From Daedaleopsis sinensis (taxonomy: Eukaryota > Basidiomycota > Agaricomycetes > Polyporales > Polyporaceae): a stretch of DNA of 64,000 nt. The notes beneath the pieces were generated by a model. The model had not been told where the DNA came from, did not search any database, and worked only from the letters and a program-made list of their open reading frames with translations. The stretch covers positions 1,674,001 to 1,738,000 of the forward strand of contig CM066303.1 in assembly GCA_033807695.1 (NCBI GenBank). The letters run 5' to 3'. The translations under genes and the position numbers were made by a program. Of this stretch, positions 40,057-52,512 are shown in pieces. Position 1 is the first letter of the stretch. Each line of letters begins with the position of its first letter.

Positions 40057-40888
40057 TCACCGCGAGGAAACCTCATCGTCGCTATCATAAGGAAGGGCCG
40101 GGATCGAGATGGTACGTGCCGGCGCGAGGAACCGGATTGGCAAGGCCTTCTTGTCGAGCTTGCCATCGTCCTCGTCGTCGACCTCGGGGTTGGGTACGAC
40201 CAGGACGAGCCTGAAAGCATCCTTACCGTTCAAATAGAAACGGAAGAGACGCTTCTCCCGTATGAATCCCAAAGATTCGTAGAGAGAGAGGGCAGCAGAG
40301 TTATCAAACTCTGTCTCCAGGACCACCTACAGAGGGACACAGGAAAGTTAGGACACTGGGCGGAATTAGGGACAAATGGCACGTATATACGATACCTCTT
40401 CGACCCCATGCTTCTTCATGACCTCAACACTTCTTCGTACAAGGGTGCTCGCTATCAGTCAGTCGATAAGCATTCCATGTCGTACGATGAGGACAAAGGA
40501 CGTACCTATGCCACGCTTCCGCCAACCCTTATGCACGCTCAGCATGGCAATGTAGCCTCTGTTGGTGACATCTCGATGCATGCTTTGCTTGCAGACGACG
40601 ACACCCACCGGGTCAGACGACTGACTCGGATAAGCCTAGAGGGGCGCGATATGTTCAGTACTAGCATAATCCACGATGCAGCAAGCTTACAAGGAAGGCC
40701 AAGTGTGGCCTACGCGTCATATTATTAGTAGTGCGTACGCAGCATCGCTACAAAGGGACTCACCATTGCTGGAGGAAATAACGATAGGTGTAGATAACAT
40801 ACGGCTCACTCAGTTCGTGCTGAACGAGTGCCATTATATGAGGTAACTCAGACTCGCCACTATACTGCCGGTAGATTATGGTATCCAT
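40057..40888 (-). CDS. NAA30: N-alpha-acetyltransferase 30, catalytic subunit of NatC
   Basis: Acetylates N termini of the Met-Leu/Ile/Phe/Trp type on nascent chains at the ribosome (yeast MAK3). Start at 40888: [19 protein letters not shown], then [17 protein letters not shown], a conserved Naa30 segment. The acetyl-CoA-binding GNAT motif [18 protein letters not shown] lies at about 40510-40570. It is followed by a middle exon with [13 protein letters not shown] (about 40400-40440) and the GNAT B motif [18 protein letters not shown] (about 40265-40315), then [18 protein letters not shown]. The C-terminal tail is acidic and ends at 40057. Length is about 190 residues. It diverges from the nucleoporin gene with 247 bp between start codons. 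Confidence 0.93.
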
Positions 40889-41135
40889 GATGGGCGTGAA
40901 AGAGCTGAAGAGTAGGCTGAGCGCGAGAGGGAGACGATGGGAAGAAGGGAAAGGGGGGGAGCGCAGGGAAGAGGAGGCAAGAGGGGCGGGGCACACGAGG
41001 CGCGAGACGGGAGGATGCGAGTCGCGCGTCGCGTGAACGGTCTCAGGCGCTTCGGATTTGGCAGCGCGCACCGACCTCAGTGACCTCAGGCTTGACTAGG
41101 ACCTTGTTCTCCGCTCTCCTTGCTTCCTCACCCTC

Positions 41136-44100
41136 ATGGCCTCTGTCTCGCGGTTACGGGCAATACTTTCATCTGCATTCAGCTCAAGAGGTCTCCCAAA
41201 TGGCGAGCAGGAGTTCTTCGAGGAGCTTATGGCCCACAAGCCACAGCTCGTGAACCTATATGACGTTGGGGCGCGGAATCCGCAGGAGCAACGCGAGTTG
41301 GAATCAGGTGCGTTTGTTTTGAGCAACTATAGCATGTTATGGTATCAACTTTACGACAGGGAAGATCCTCATCAATGGTCGTTCCGTCGCCGTCAACGCA
41401 GACTTCGCAAAACAGGTCGTGTTCATTTCTCAACACCTCGACTGTTCAGAACGCTATGTTACCGGCCTCCTCCAAGATGTCATGGCGCAAAGCCCCAACC
41501 TTACTCAGGAGCAATGCATAGAGGCTGCGATCATGGAGTACCACACACGACGCCGAGAGATCGCAGATTGTTTGGGAACCATTCTACAGGCGGCAGAACG
41601 CGCGGAGACAGCAGACGCGTCACCGTTGAACCACAGGTTAGACCTGTTCGTGCGACAGCAACTACTTCAAAGCGGGAGGGCAGGGGCGGGGCTATCATTA
41701 GCGATGAAGCTCTTCCAGGAGATCCACAACGTCGGGAACGCGCTCAGCAAGGCGCAAACAGCGCGACAAAATGCGAGGAGTGAGACTGTTGCGCCTTCAC
41801 AAGGTGCGTTCATAAATTCTCTTCGTATAAACATGCAGCGGGACGCGTGATGCAGGTCAGAATGCTGGTCTGGGTGCGGACATCCTCAATGCGCGGTGCG
41901 AGTCAATGAAGTATGAGAGGCGCACACTCGCAGTGGCGTTATTCTTGCTAGCACGTATGGGTCACCTTTCGTCAAAGGAGATCCCCAAGATTGTCGACTG
42001 GCTCAGTGCAAATCCGCGCCATCCCATGGTCTACTACCTGCTTTCCACCCTCCTTGCTGCGTTCGACGTAGTCGATCCCAACTCGCCAGGTGGCCAAGCG
42101 CGCAAGATGCTGTTCGCCGATGGTACTCTCGTCGCGGAGATGAAGCGAAAGTTGGACGTGTCAAAGGCATGGGGTGAACCAGGACTCAAAGCGACCGTCC
42201 TTCTCCAGTGGACACTATTCCTCACCGCCGTGCGACGCGCGGATCCTGCGCTGGAGAACACCGACGGTTTCAAGGCTGACGAGCTGGAGACTCAAATATG
42301 GAACGCAGTCCAGGGCGATTGCTTCACGTACCTCGCGCGTATGCTCACCTTGTTCCAGCAGAGCCAGACGACGCGTGTTCTCACCTCCTACGCGTCTTCT
42401 GTCCTGACTATCACGGAACAGGATCTGCAGACGGAACTGCCCGTAGACGACTTCAAGCCCGTTATTCTTGACTCCTGCGAGATGCTCGTTCGCTCTCTCA
42501 TCACACAAGCGTCTTCAGAGCTGCGCAAAATCAAGCAACGACAAGAAGATCTTCTCCTTGCTGGTGCTCGCGCAGATCGGACGCGCATGTACCGCTCTTC
42601 TATGCCTCAGGGTGCATCGCGCGCTGCACCGGCAGAGCCAGAAAGGCCGAATACGCCCCCGCGCAATGATCTGGCCATGCTCTTCTCTCTCATCGGCATG
42701 CTGTATGCGATGCTCGCTCCAGAGAAAGCACTCCACTTCTGGGGGGCAGGTACTGTTCTGCCGGGGCAGCGTTCATCCTACAGAGAGTACCTCGAGTTGA
42801 ACTCCGGCAAACTCGCCGCCTTCTTGCAGTGGTCTATCTGGTCAACACAAGCGCGCGATGTAGACATGTCCATGGCGCTCTTCGATATGCTGTCGGGGCT
42901 CGCAAATGGCCAACAGTGCAGCGAGCTCGCTTACAACTACCTTGTTCGTGGAGGTGGCGATGTCGTACCAGGCGCATCTGTTCCTTCCACGTCGACAGCG
43001 CACTACAATGCTGCCCCCTCAGTCTCTTGGAGCTTGATCTTCTCACTGCTTGAGACTTGGGCTGCTGCCGGTGCCCCGCCGCGCACGAACCCGCCTCCAG
43101 GCCAGGTGGGGGGTGGAACGCATCAAGGGTTCGGCGCGAGCCAGAACTGGCAGGTTCAACAGCCGCCGCCACGCGCCACTCAACAGATTCAGCTCTCGCA
43201 GCAAGACGTCTTGCTCGCGCAAGCCTTCCTGCGTCTCCTCTCCGTCGTGGTCACCAACTCGATCCCCGCGAGGGTCAACATATGCGGCCACGCCCGGTTC
43301 CGCGCCGTCCCTACACTCGTGTCGCTCGTCCCCCTTGGGCTTCCCCTCGAGCTCAAAGGTGCTGTGTTCGACGCACTCGCCGCCTTCTGCGAACCCGGCG
43401 CGGGGGCTGCAGGTGTCGAGATCTGCAAGTCTGTGTGGACACTGATGGAACGGTTGGAAGTCATCAACGTCCGGGTCCCGCACGGTGCAGGTGCAGGTCT
43501 TTCTGTGGGCAGGGGCGTCGAACTAGAGCTCGACGAAGTTGAGGCAGTGTACAGGCTGTACCCGTCCACCATCCCCTTCTTGAACCTCCTCAGCACGCTC
43601 ATCCACACGCCCAAGCGGATTCCTCTTCGCGAGCGGGTAACAGACCCGACGCCTGTCAACACCATCCCCGATGCACTTGGGGCGTCATACAGGACGCCAG
43701 GCGTCGCGCCGTTTGTGTCGTTCGTGGTCGACAACGTCTTTGCACGCATCCCGCACCGCGAGTATCTCCGCCCCTCGGACCGGTGGCGCATGAACGACCT
43801 CTGTCTCTGTTTCATCGAGCGCAGCCTTGCGAGCTTCGACCTCGAGTCCCTCGTCACTACCATCGAGGAGCTCCAGCCTACTAAGGAGGCCGTCGTGCAG
43901 TTGGCCATCCACCCTGGTTTCGAGATGATGCGCCGCTTGCTCACCGCGACCCCGCTCCAAGCTTCCATTCTGTCGTATCTGGTGGAAGGCTTGGATGGGT
44001 TTGAGAAGGGCTTAGCTCAAGAAGAGCCGTTCTACCGGTCGACGATCATTCGTGTGCTGAGGATCATCCACCGCGTACTGGAGATCCAGGACATCTTCCT

Positions 44101-47100
44101 CGACGTCTTCCTGCCTCTCTTGGCCGAGCTGAACGAACCCTCCCTGACTGGTGACGTCCCACCTGGGTCATATTTTATCCGGTTCGACCAGGCTCTCTCC
44201 TACACTCCCGACTACGTTCCTGCGCTTGCCGCATACATCTGCTACCCCGCGTACTCGGAGCTGATGTTACTCAGTATCAGGATCCTCACGACCCTCTCTT
44301 CGTCTGCAGCGCTCGGGCAGCTTGCTCTCCTCATCGACAGGAGCAGCGAGTCCATCCGTATCCTGGAAGGGTACTTGCGTGCCCTAGACACCTACGTCGT
44401 TGAGGACGTCGAAGCAGCCGAGTCTACCGCGGAGCAGACCACCGGTGCTGGCGCCCCAGACATTGACGAGTCGTCTGATCTGCTCGTCCAAGCCATCCGC
44501 CTTGCCATACTTGACCTCTTCATCGAAAACACCCACTCAGACAAGCCTTTCCCCAACATCGCTCATTTCCTCCTCTTCGGCGGTGCGTCTGCAGACAAGC
44601 AAATACAGGACCCTCATGCTCTTGGCGCGCGTCGGTCCTGCGTACACTCCATCCTCGACCTTGTCAACTCCGGGGTGCCGCGCCTCAAGGGCAAGGAGAC
44701 GCGCAGGCAGCAGACACTGGGCGAGCCGCTCTTTGTGACGCTCCCCGCGTTTGCTGAGCGATGCTACCATGTCATCTTTCAGTTGTGCCAGCACCCGCGC
44801 ACATCAGAGGCAACTATGCGCTACCTACGCACGCGCGAGGACTTCTTCTCCCGACACCTTGCGGCAATCCCTTTCAAGGTCCCCGCGACAGAACAGCAGC
44901 CGTTCGTCGAGATCGTGTACGGCGACGGCTCAAGAATAGTCACCACGGTGACGGCGATGTCGTCGTTCCTCAAGCTCCGCTCGTGGATCCTCGACCTCGT
45001 CGCCCTTGATCTGCACGTGCTCACGAACCGCGGCCATCACAAGAGTGTCTCCGAATTGCTTGAACTCATGTTCGGGAATGAGGAGGACTATCTCGAGGAG
45101 AGTGTAGAGAATTGGGGGACGAATATGCTGAAGCCCTTCCGCGAAGTCGGCCAGTCCCATCTCCGCATGATCGAGCTGGTGCAGTCACTCGACTTTGACT
45201 GGTCGGACAGCTTGGTCGTGCAACCGCAAGAGCTCGAGTTTCTGGGGCAGCTGAACCTTCAGTCGTGTCTTCGTATTGACGAATCGGGCTGCGAGGTCGT
45301 CGATCGCACCGCACTGCTCTCGCTTCTGATGCTCGCCAAGCGCACACTTCACATACAAGGCCGAGTTGCAACCAAAGCCCAGGTCGATCAGCTAGAAGCA
45401 GAGAGCAACTACATCCTCGAGAGTTGTGCCATCGAAAACCACCGGCGCAAGATCCGCTACGCTGCTGCGACCGGCTACGAGTCCTGGCGCAGGTTGCTCG
45501 ACATGGCCCTCATGAAGTGCTTCGACCGCCTGCCCTTCGACCGCCGGGAGAGCATGCTCTTCGACCTGCTCCACGTCCTTCCCAACTCGCTCCGCTCAGC
45601 CAACGTACTCGAGTCCACTGCCGTGCTTCTCTCGGAAACCATCCTGTCGACAATCACGAAGCTTCGCGAGGACCGCCGCCACCAGGTTTTGCTCCAATCT
45701 GCCAGTGGAGACGTCGAGGCAGGCGCACTACCCGCAGAGCGCCTGAACGTGCTCCTCCGGAGCATTCTCGAATGCATCGTAGACCACAGCCGGATCGAGC
45801 TCGTCAGAGGTAACCTTTACGCCGCCCTCGTCAACTACCTGCACCTCATCCTCCACGCCGAGGCACCAGAAGGCCGCGACGAAGAGGGCTTCAACATTCT
45901 GTCCTCGACGTTGGCCTTCTCGACCAGCAGAGACGAGCAGACATTCAGCGACAGCATGTCTCTCGTGTCGGGCTCCAGCCAGCTTGGCCGCCAGACGGGG
46001 TCTGCGAACTTCTCTCTGATCCTGACGAGCCTCTCGATCCTGAAGCCTGTTATGGAGCGGCTCATTGCGATCGTGTCTCGCGACGCCATCGATGGGACGG
46101 AGGTCTGGAAGACGATTGCGTTCATGCTCCTCGACTCTCTGGTGAGGTTGTCGCGATGGGAGAAGCATTCGTCTTCGCTAGCAGCGCTCGCACGGCAAGG
46201 GTTCTTGAGCGGCTTCGTACGTGGGCTCAAGGAGTCCGATCTCTTGTTGCAGGCGGTTCTCAAGCCCGATCCTGGTCAGTCGTTCTACGTTGAAAGCTGG
46301 TGCCCGATCGTAAACTGACCGACATTGTCATAGATGACCTCAATCCGCTATACGTCTACGAAGCGAAGCTGTCGCTCTTGGTACGCATGGCGCAAACGAG
46401 ACAGGGAGCAGAGCGACTGCTCGAGGCTCGTGTGCTTCCCATCCTGGCGGACTGTGACTATCTGGACGCAAGACCAGAAGCAGACCAAGCATTCCTCGGT
46501 ACGTCATCGTTGTGGAATGTTGTCATACGCACAGCTAACCGATAGTTTGCGCAGATCGCGACAGCTTTTTGCCATCGGCCGTTCAGCGCTACCACCAGCT
46601 GTTCATGCCCGCTCTTCAGCTCGTGAGCGGCATGATCATCAGCTTGGGCCCGAAACACACAACGGCTGCGAATCATGTACGCTCCACGCTGCCGCTTGTC
46701 ACGCTTCGACGCTCACGTCCTGTTTCTCATAGGCGTTGCAATTCCTCTCGAGTCATAGAGACACCGCCGTGCTCCTGCTCAAGAACGAAGTGGATGAACT
46801 GTCACTCTCGGTCATGGAGGAGATCCGCCTTCTTGTCACCTTGTGCAGCAGCGTAGTGCACCTGATCCCGAGGACCGAGCTGGTATGTGTCCAGTCTCCC
46901 CCGTTCATACGTCGCCTCCTCACGGAAGTTTGATCAGCTGTCGAACTCCGGATTTGGAACACTACATGGCGCCATCTCAAGTCTGGCCGCGAAGTCGTTG
47001 GGCGACCCTCATTGGACTGAGGTTGTGAAGCCTCAAACTGATGCGGAGCTCGCCGACGCTGGTGCACAATCTCCAGGTGCGTGAACAGTTTATAGTCGCG

Positions 47101-48168
47101 ATACAACTCTTTTTAAGCCCTTTGGTTCGCAGAATACGCTCCGCAGTCCAAGTTCCGTGCAGCCGTACGTTCCAAGGAAGAGCTACTCAAGAACGCAGTG
47201 ATCTCGTATCTCGGGACAGCGAGCGACTTCGCAGAAGCCGACTTCACTTTGGCCATTTCGCCAGCGATCACAATGCCTAAACACGACGAGCGACCCACAC
47301 GATTTATCGGTGAGCAGCGCACTATAATTTCTATCTTCTGTGCGTCGTCCTAACTGCCGACGAGCAGCAACTGTACCAACCATTGGCGATGCTATCGAGG
47401 CCGTTGACGCGTTCTGCCGCGACCTCGCCCAAGTTCTGCTCCGGATTGTCGACCTTTCGGCCGAGCTCGCGAACAAGGATCACATCCGCGTGGACAATAT
47501 CCAAGATGTGCGTCTCATCGTTCGGCATCTCATGGCGGTTCTGACATACGACACTTGCTTTCTAGATCGTGCAGATCTCGGACTCCGCGCTGCTCGAAAA
47601 TCTTGACATGCGGCAACGGCAGACCCTCGTCAGCCGCGAGCTCGCGTCCTGGCGCGCTGGCGCCAAAAGACGCGCGCAGACCGTTTTGAGTAAGTCCGGC
47701 TCGCCCATACGGAGCCTTCCTCCCCCTCGCGTTACAATCGCTGACGCTTGTGTGTAATGTGTAAACAGACTCGCTGGAGATGCTCCTGCTCCTGCTCTGG
47801 CGGCACCTTGCGTTCTACCTTGAGGGCCGGCACATCAACAACCCAGACCTGAAAGGCTCGATCGCGCACACGATGCGCTTCGCGTCGTCGCCCGACGTCG
47901 ACACGCTCAAAGCGGAGGCGCAGCGCCGGCTCGCGCCCGTCCTCGGCGCGCTCCAGAGCCTCGATTTCGTGCGTTGCTTGTCCTTCCCTCGTTTAGTGTA
48001 GTTGCTGATGGGTATGCGCTGCCACAGAACGAGGACACCCTGGGTAGCGAATGGCGGTCGTACGAGAGCTACCGGACGATCATGGCGCGGAGGCTTGCTG
48101 ACGCCGTCGGGCTCGAAGAGGAGCCAGAGTCGAGCGAAGGACCACAAAATGGACTTCTCACCTTTTAG
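41136..48168 (+). CDS. NUP192: Nuclear pore inner-ring scaffold nucleoporin Nup192/Nup205
   Basis: A large alpha-solenoid protein of the nuclear pore inner ring, which binds Nic96/Nup93 and Nup53. The start at 41136 opens MASVSRLRAILSSAF. Exons 41136-41307 and 41360-about 41804 carry LINGRSVAVNADFAKQVVFI and LTQEQCIEAAIMEYH. After an acceptor just before GTCAGAATGC (about 41855), one exon of about 4.4 kb runs to about 46273 and contains HPMVYYLLSTLLAAFDVVDP and many helical repeats. Roughly ten small exons follow, including LADCDYLDARPEADQAFL, HRDTAVLLLKNEVDELSL and HLAFYLEGRHINNPDL, to the stop at 48168. Estimated length is about 2,000 residues, as usual for this family. The big uninterrupted exon is unusual beside the many small 3' exons. 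Confidence 0.92.
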
Positions 48169-48401
48169 TCACAGACATCCAATAGCCCGCGCGATATTCC
48201 CTGCATACTGACCGTTTCCTTCTCTGTATCTTGCATGCTTTCGACGTATCCATCCTTCCATGACAAGCAATGAATGTGTATCATGAATCAATGACGTCCT
48301 GAGCGTGACCCCAAGCTTGACGCGCGCGTGCAGGACGTGGGTTCCGGAGCAAAGTTAGCGAAAGGTACGTGTACAGCTGGGCCAGGGATGGACTCCAGAA
48401 A

Positions 48402-49431
48402 TCATATGGGAAGCAAGCTGCCGGCTCCGCGCAGCGCCATTTGGCCGCCGAATCGCAGCGTCTGCGTGCCGCCCGGGAAGTACGCAAGCACATACGAGAC
48501 CAGTGCGACGACCTGTTCCATAATACGTTTCACAGAATTGGTGGTTAGTACTTGTGGGTGTAAGAGGAGGACTGGAGGGGCGCACTTGTACAATAGCCCC
48601 GATGAGCGAGCCCAGGTAGGAGTGCGCCTGCGGGCGGGTCTCGGAGTCAGAGACATGACGGTGTGGAGAAATGGATGACGAGCGCGCTCACTCCCAGCGA
48701 GAAGTACAGCGTGAGCCCGAGGCTCGCGAGGTATGCGACTGAGAACGGCAGTCGCTCCTTCGAGATGAGGTGTTTGAGGTGGTTCAAGGGCCCGATGAGT
48801 ACCGAGAACCTGTCGCGCAGCACGCGTACGAGGTACGAGGTCAGGTCCGCTGCCCCGCTCCGCCCGAGGAGGACCAAGTGAGAGTAAGTGCTCACCCAAA
48901 CATCACCAGCAGACTCCCCAGGCTGCGCACGACCACCCGGTACAGTCCGGTTGAGCGTCCGCCGACACACACGAATGCAAGCACCGACGCACCTGAACGA
49001 GAGCGCAAACTTGGACGGCCGGAGAGCGATCACGGGTATCGTTATGAACGCAACGAGAAAGCACACCGCCGCGCCGATCAAGCACGCCCCAAAGCCCAGT
49101 AGCCTACGCACAGCGACCGCCCATGCCACAGTAGGCTACAGTCAGCGTACGCGCGCGCGACAGAGAGCACGAACGTCGGCGGCGGGACCGACACGCACCT
49201 CTCCCATCTCGAGAGCGCAAAGTACGCCTCCTCCTCGTTCGAGCGCTCCCCCGAGCGCAGCGGCACGTAGCCGTTGCCTATCGCGTTGTAGAACCGGGAG
49301 AAGGGGTTCGAGCCCGCCGCGGGTCCGGTCTGCTGCGTGTGTTGGTGTTGGGAGTCGTCGTGCGTGCCGCGCGCCCAACGGAACTGCGAGAGGTTGTCGC
49401 GGAATGACTGCTCTGTGGACGGGGCGGGCAT
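48402..49431 (-). CDS. SFT2: SFT2-family vesicle transport membrane protein
   Basis: A Golgi/endosome tetraspan protein; yeast Sft2 acts with the SNARE Sed5 in traffic to the Golgi. The start at 49431 gives a hydrophilic N terminus (MPAPSTEQSFRDNLSQFRW, then NPFSRFYNAIGNGYVPLRSG). Across about six exons four hydrophobic segments follow: LLGFGACLIGAAVCFLVAFI, FALSFSLGSLLVMFGFSVLI (joined across two introns), FSVAYLASLGLTLYFSLG, and IVQVVALVSYVLAYFPGG. Diagnostic family motifs are ALRPSKFA, GPLNHLKHLISKERLPF and YFPGG. The tail is RFGGQMALRGAGSLLPI with the stop at 48402. Length is about 200 residues. It is convergent with the nucleoporin gene, 233 bp away. Confidence 0.92.
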
Positions 49432-50195
49432 TTGGGATGGGAAAGAGCGTCGGAGAGAGGGTTCGTGGCAAGGATGAAGACGTTATGGTCGGAGATGAGA
49501 TAGTGTCAGGCCCATGAGACGAGCACGGAGCTCAGGATGGGACGCGTCTGACCCCGGGCCGCCAGCGAGGCGACCGCCGGAAAAGGCAGTCCAGACGCCC
49601 GCGTCCCACATCACCGTAAATCACTGGCATCGTAAATCGGAAGATGCGGTCAAAGCGTCGCAAATCAGGAGGCTATATAGCTAGCTGATAGCTACTTACA
49701 ACCTACCTAGACTCTCTGAATTATACTACAAATGACGGTGGCATTGGTGGTGCATCCGAAGGTTAACGTTCCTTCTCGCCGGCGAGCCTATGCATGATGA
49801 CGGAGCCCCTCTAGTCCAGGACCGAGTGTCACGTTCTGCAGGGCGACGCGCCTTGAGGCGCTGCACGCCTGAAGTTGAGGTACAGGCAAAGGACGGACGC
49901 ACCTCCCGGTCGATCCTCGACTGTAGGCTGAACGTGGCTGTGCCGCGAAGGCATTCGCGGTTAGCGGGACGTCATCCATGTCCAGATAGAACGACGTCGG
50001 GACTAGTACTTAGTACTGATGCAGTTTCTGCACATTTGGACGCTGTCGAAAGACTTGTATTGAACATAGCATTGTACGTGCTCATTCATGCAAGGGAATC
50101 CTAAATTGTATTGGATCGATAGCAAATGGCTAAGGTATATACAATCGTGTTGTTACAGTCTACTTGATGTTGTGATGGCGATCAGTTGAGCACAT
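49432..50195. other. intergenic region
   Basis: About 760 bp between the start of SFT2 and the stop of the argininosuccinate synthase gene. Only short overlapping frames occur. Confidence 0.45.
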
Positions 50196-51862
50196 TCAGA
50201 CACGGCCCTTGCGGATGTTGGCCTGTGCCCACCTAGAATAGAATAGGGTGTGAGTCCCGACGTCTACTACCAGGAGTCGAGCGCACGCTTACTTTTTGAT
50301 CCGGATGGACTCGATCGCGATGAAGCCAGTCGTGTCGGTCGGCTCGAAGCCACCGAGCTCGTCCATCGACGATTGCTTCTCGTCATACAGACCCTGTATA
50401 CATCATTCAGTCCGTGCCGTGTCGAAAAGCCACAGGGCCACGCACCTCGTCAGACGAACGACCCTCGATGACGACGTTGCCCTTGTAGAGCTTCAGGCGG
50501 ACGACGCCGTTCACCGTCTGCTGGCTCGCCGGGATCGAGCTCACGACGAACTCGCGCTCGGGCGTGAACCAGTGGCCGTTGTACAGGATACGGGCGAGCT
50601 CGATCGTCACGAACTGGTCGCGGAGCGCGCGCACGTTGCGGTCAAGCGTGAGCCCCTCGAGGTCGACGTGCGCCGCGCGCAGGATCGTCGCCCCAGGGGA
50701 CTCGTAGCAGCCGCGGCTCTTGACGCCGATGAACCGGTTCTCGACGATGTCGATGCGGCCGACGCCGTGCTTGCGCGCGAGGGCGTTCAGCGCGAGGAAA
50801 ATCTCGACGCCGTCTGTGTACACCTTGTCCTCGTCCGGGACGGTGACCTTGACGGGCAGCCCAGCAGCGAACTCGATCGAGATGCGCTGGGGAGTCTGGG
50901 GCGCCTGCTCGGGGTCGGTCGTGAGCTTCCACATGTCCGCAGGAGGGGTGGTGTCTGGGTCCTCGAGGATGCCGGCCTCGTAGGAGATGTGGAAGAGGTT
51001 CTCGTCCGTGGACCAGGGCTTGGCCGCGGTCTGTTGGACGGGGATCTGCTTCTCGGCGGCGTACGCGAGGAGCGCTTGCCGGCCCGCGAAGCGGTTGTAG
51101 AACTCTGCAGAAGTCGATGAGCAGGGCGATATGCGCGGTCGAAGATGTGCGCACCGGGGATGCGCCAGGGCGCGATGACCTTGATGTCGGGCTTGAGGCC
51201 GTAGAATGCGAGCTCAAAGCGGACCTGGTCGTTACCCTTGCCCGTGCAGCCGTGCGAGACGTAGTCGCACCCCTCTTTCTCCGCGATCGACATCATACCC
51301 CGGGCGATGATGGGTCGCGCGAGCGAAGTGCCGAGGAGGTATACATTCTGGACGAAGCTTCAATACTCGCGAGAAATCATGAGCAGTATGCGCACCTCGT
51401 AAATGCAGTTCGCCTGAAGCGCGGGGTAGATGAGCTCAGTCACGAACTCCCGCTTCAAGTCCTATGTGGTGAGATCGACGATCAGCTTTGTTCCTTCAGA
51501 GTTGTAGGGTGTATATGAGCCACGCACCTCAACATAAAATTTCTTTGCGCCGACAGCGAGGGCCTTCTTGCGCGCAGCTTCGAAATCCTTCGAGCGCGAG
51601 CCCCATGAGCATTCCCGCGCGCACTCACAAACACACCGGAAGCGCGTACCTCCTCCTGGCCGACATCAGCCATGAACGCGATGACTTCATACCCCTGCTC
51701 AATGAGCCAAGCAAGGATGCACGAGGTATCTGGAGGGAACGCATGGTACCATGACAGAATCAAGATGAGCTGATCGTTCACTGCGATCGCGGCATATGCA
51801 CGTAGATACTCACCAAGACCTCCAGAGTACGCGAGCAGCACACGACCCTTTGATTCCGACAT
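50196..51862 (-). CDS. ARG1: Argininosuccinate synthase
   Basis: Condenses citrulline and aspartate with ATP to argininosuccinate, the penultimate step of arginine synthesis. The PP-loop AYSGGLDTS is split by an intron (AYSGGL at about 51820-51840, DTSCILAWL near 51730). Then follow [15 protein letters not shown], the exon beginning [40 protein letters not shown], and WRIP joined to EFYNRFAGR over a GTGCGC/CTGCAG intron (about 51165-51111). Next come [34 protein letters not shown] and [12 protein letters not shown]. The last exons end [11 protein letters not shown] and [11 protein letters not shown] at 50196. Length is about 420 residues, typical for fungal Arg1. The start at 51862 gives [15 protein letters not shown]. 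Confidence 0.95.
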
Positions 51863-52512
51863 TTTTGAAGAGCTGCGAGAGAGATGGGATATGTAGAGAT
51901 GAGGATAGGAGGAAGAGGAGGAGGAGAAGAGCTCAGGGTAGAGGGGCAAGATGACTCGGTCGCGCGAGGCGGTCTCAGTCTGGCTGAATAGAAGAAATTT
52001 CTGACGCCACCCATAAAAGGAAACCCGTCATATAACACGCGTCCAGACGCGTCGGTCACGGCGCGACTCAGTCACACTTGTGGGTAGAATTAGTGGAAAG
52101 GGGTACGTCTATCGCTGCAGAGAGTATGTATGAAAACACGATTCAATCATTACGAGGCCGTGGCCTGAAGGTAGCAATACAACAACATTCTTCCACCGTC
52201 CCAGAAGGTCCATTACGAGAAGGATGGGATGGAGTGACGGGCTGCGGATTGTCAACAACGCGATCGAAATACACGAGAAAGAAAGGGCTTGTGTTCAGAA
52301 GAAGAGGGCGAGGGAAGAAGACAATATATAGCTGATTGAGACAGGGAGAAGACGTGCGTGTGGGATTGTCCTGACAACGGACAACAGCGAATGCGGGATC
52401 CGGATGCGATCATGAGGGTCGTGAAGTCGTGCAGGAGTGCCAGGAGTTGTGTCGAGAAGCTGTATAAATACAGTACAATGCGATCGTATGTTTCATTCAA
52501 CCATATGCGCGT
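51863..52512. other. intergenic region
   Basis: 650 bp between the start of ARG1 and the stop of the kinase gene. No supported gene. Confidence 0.45.
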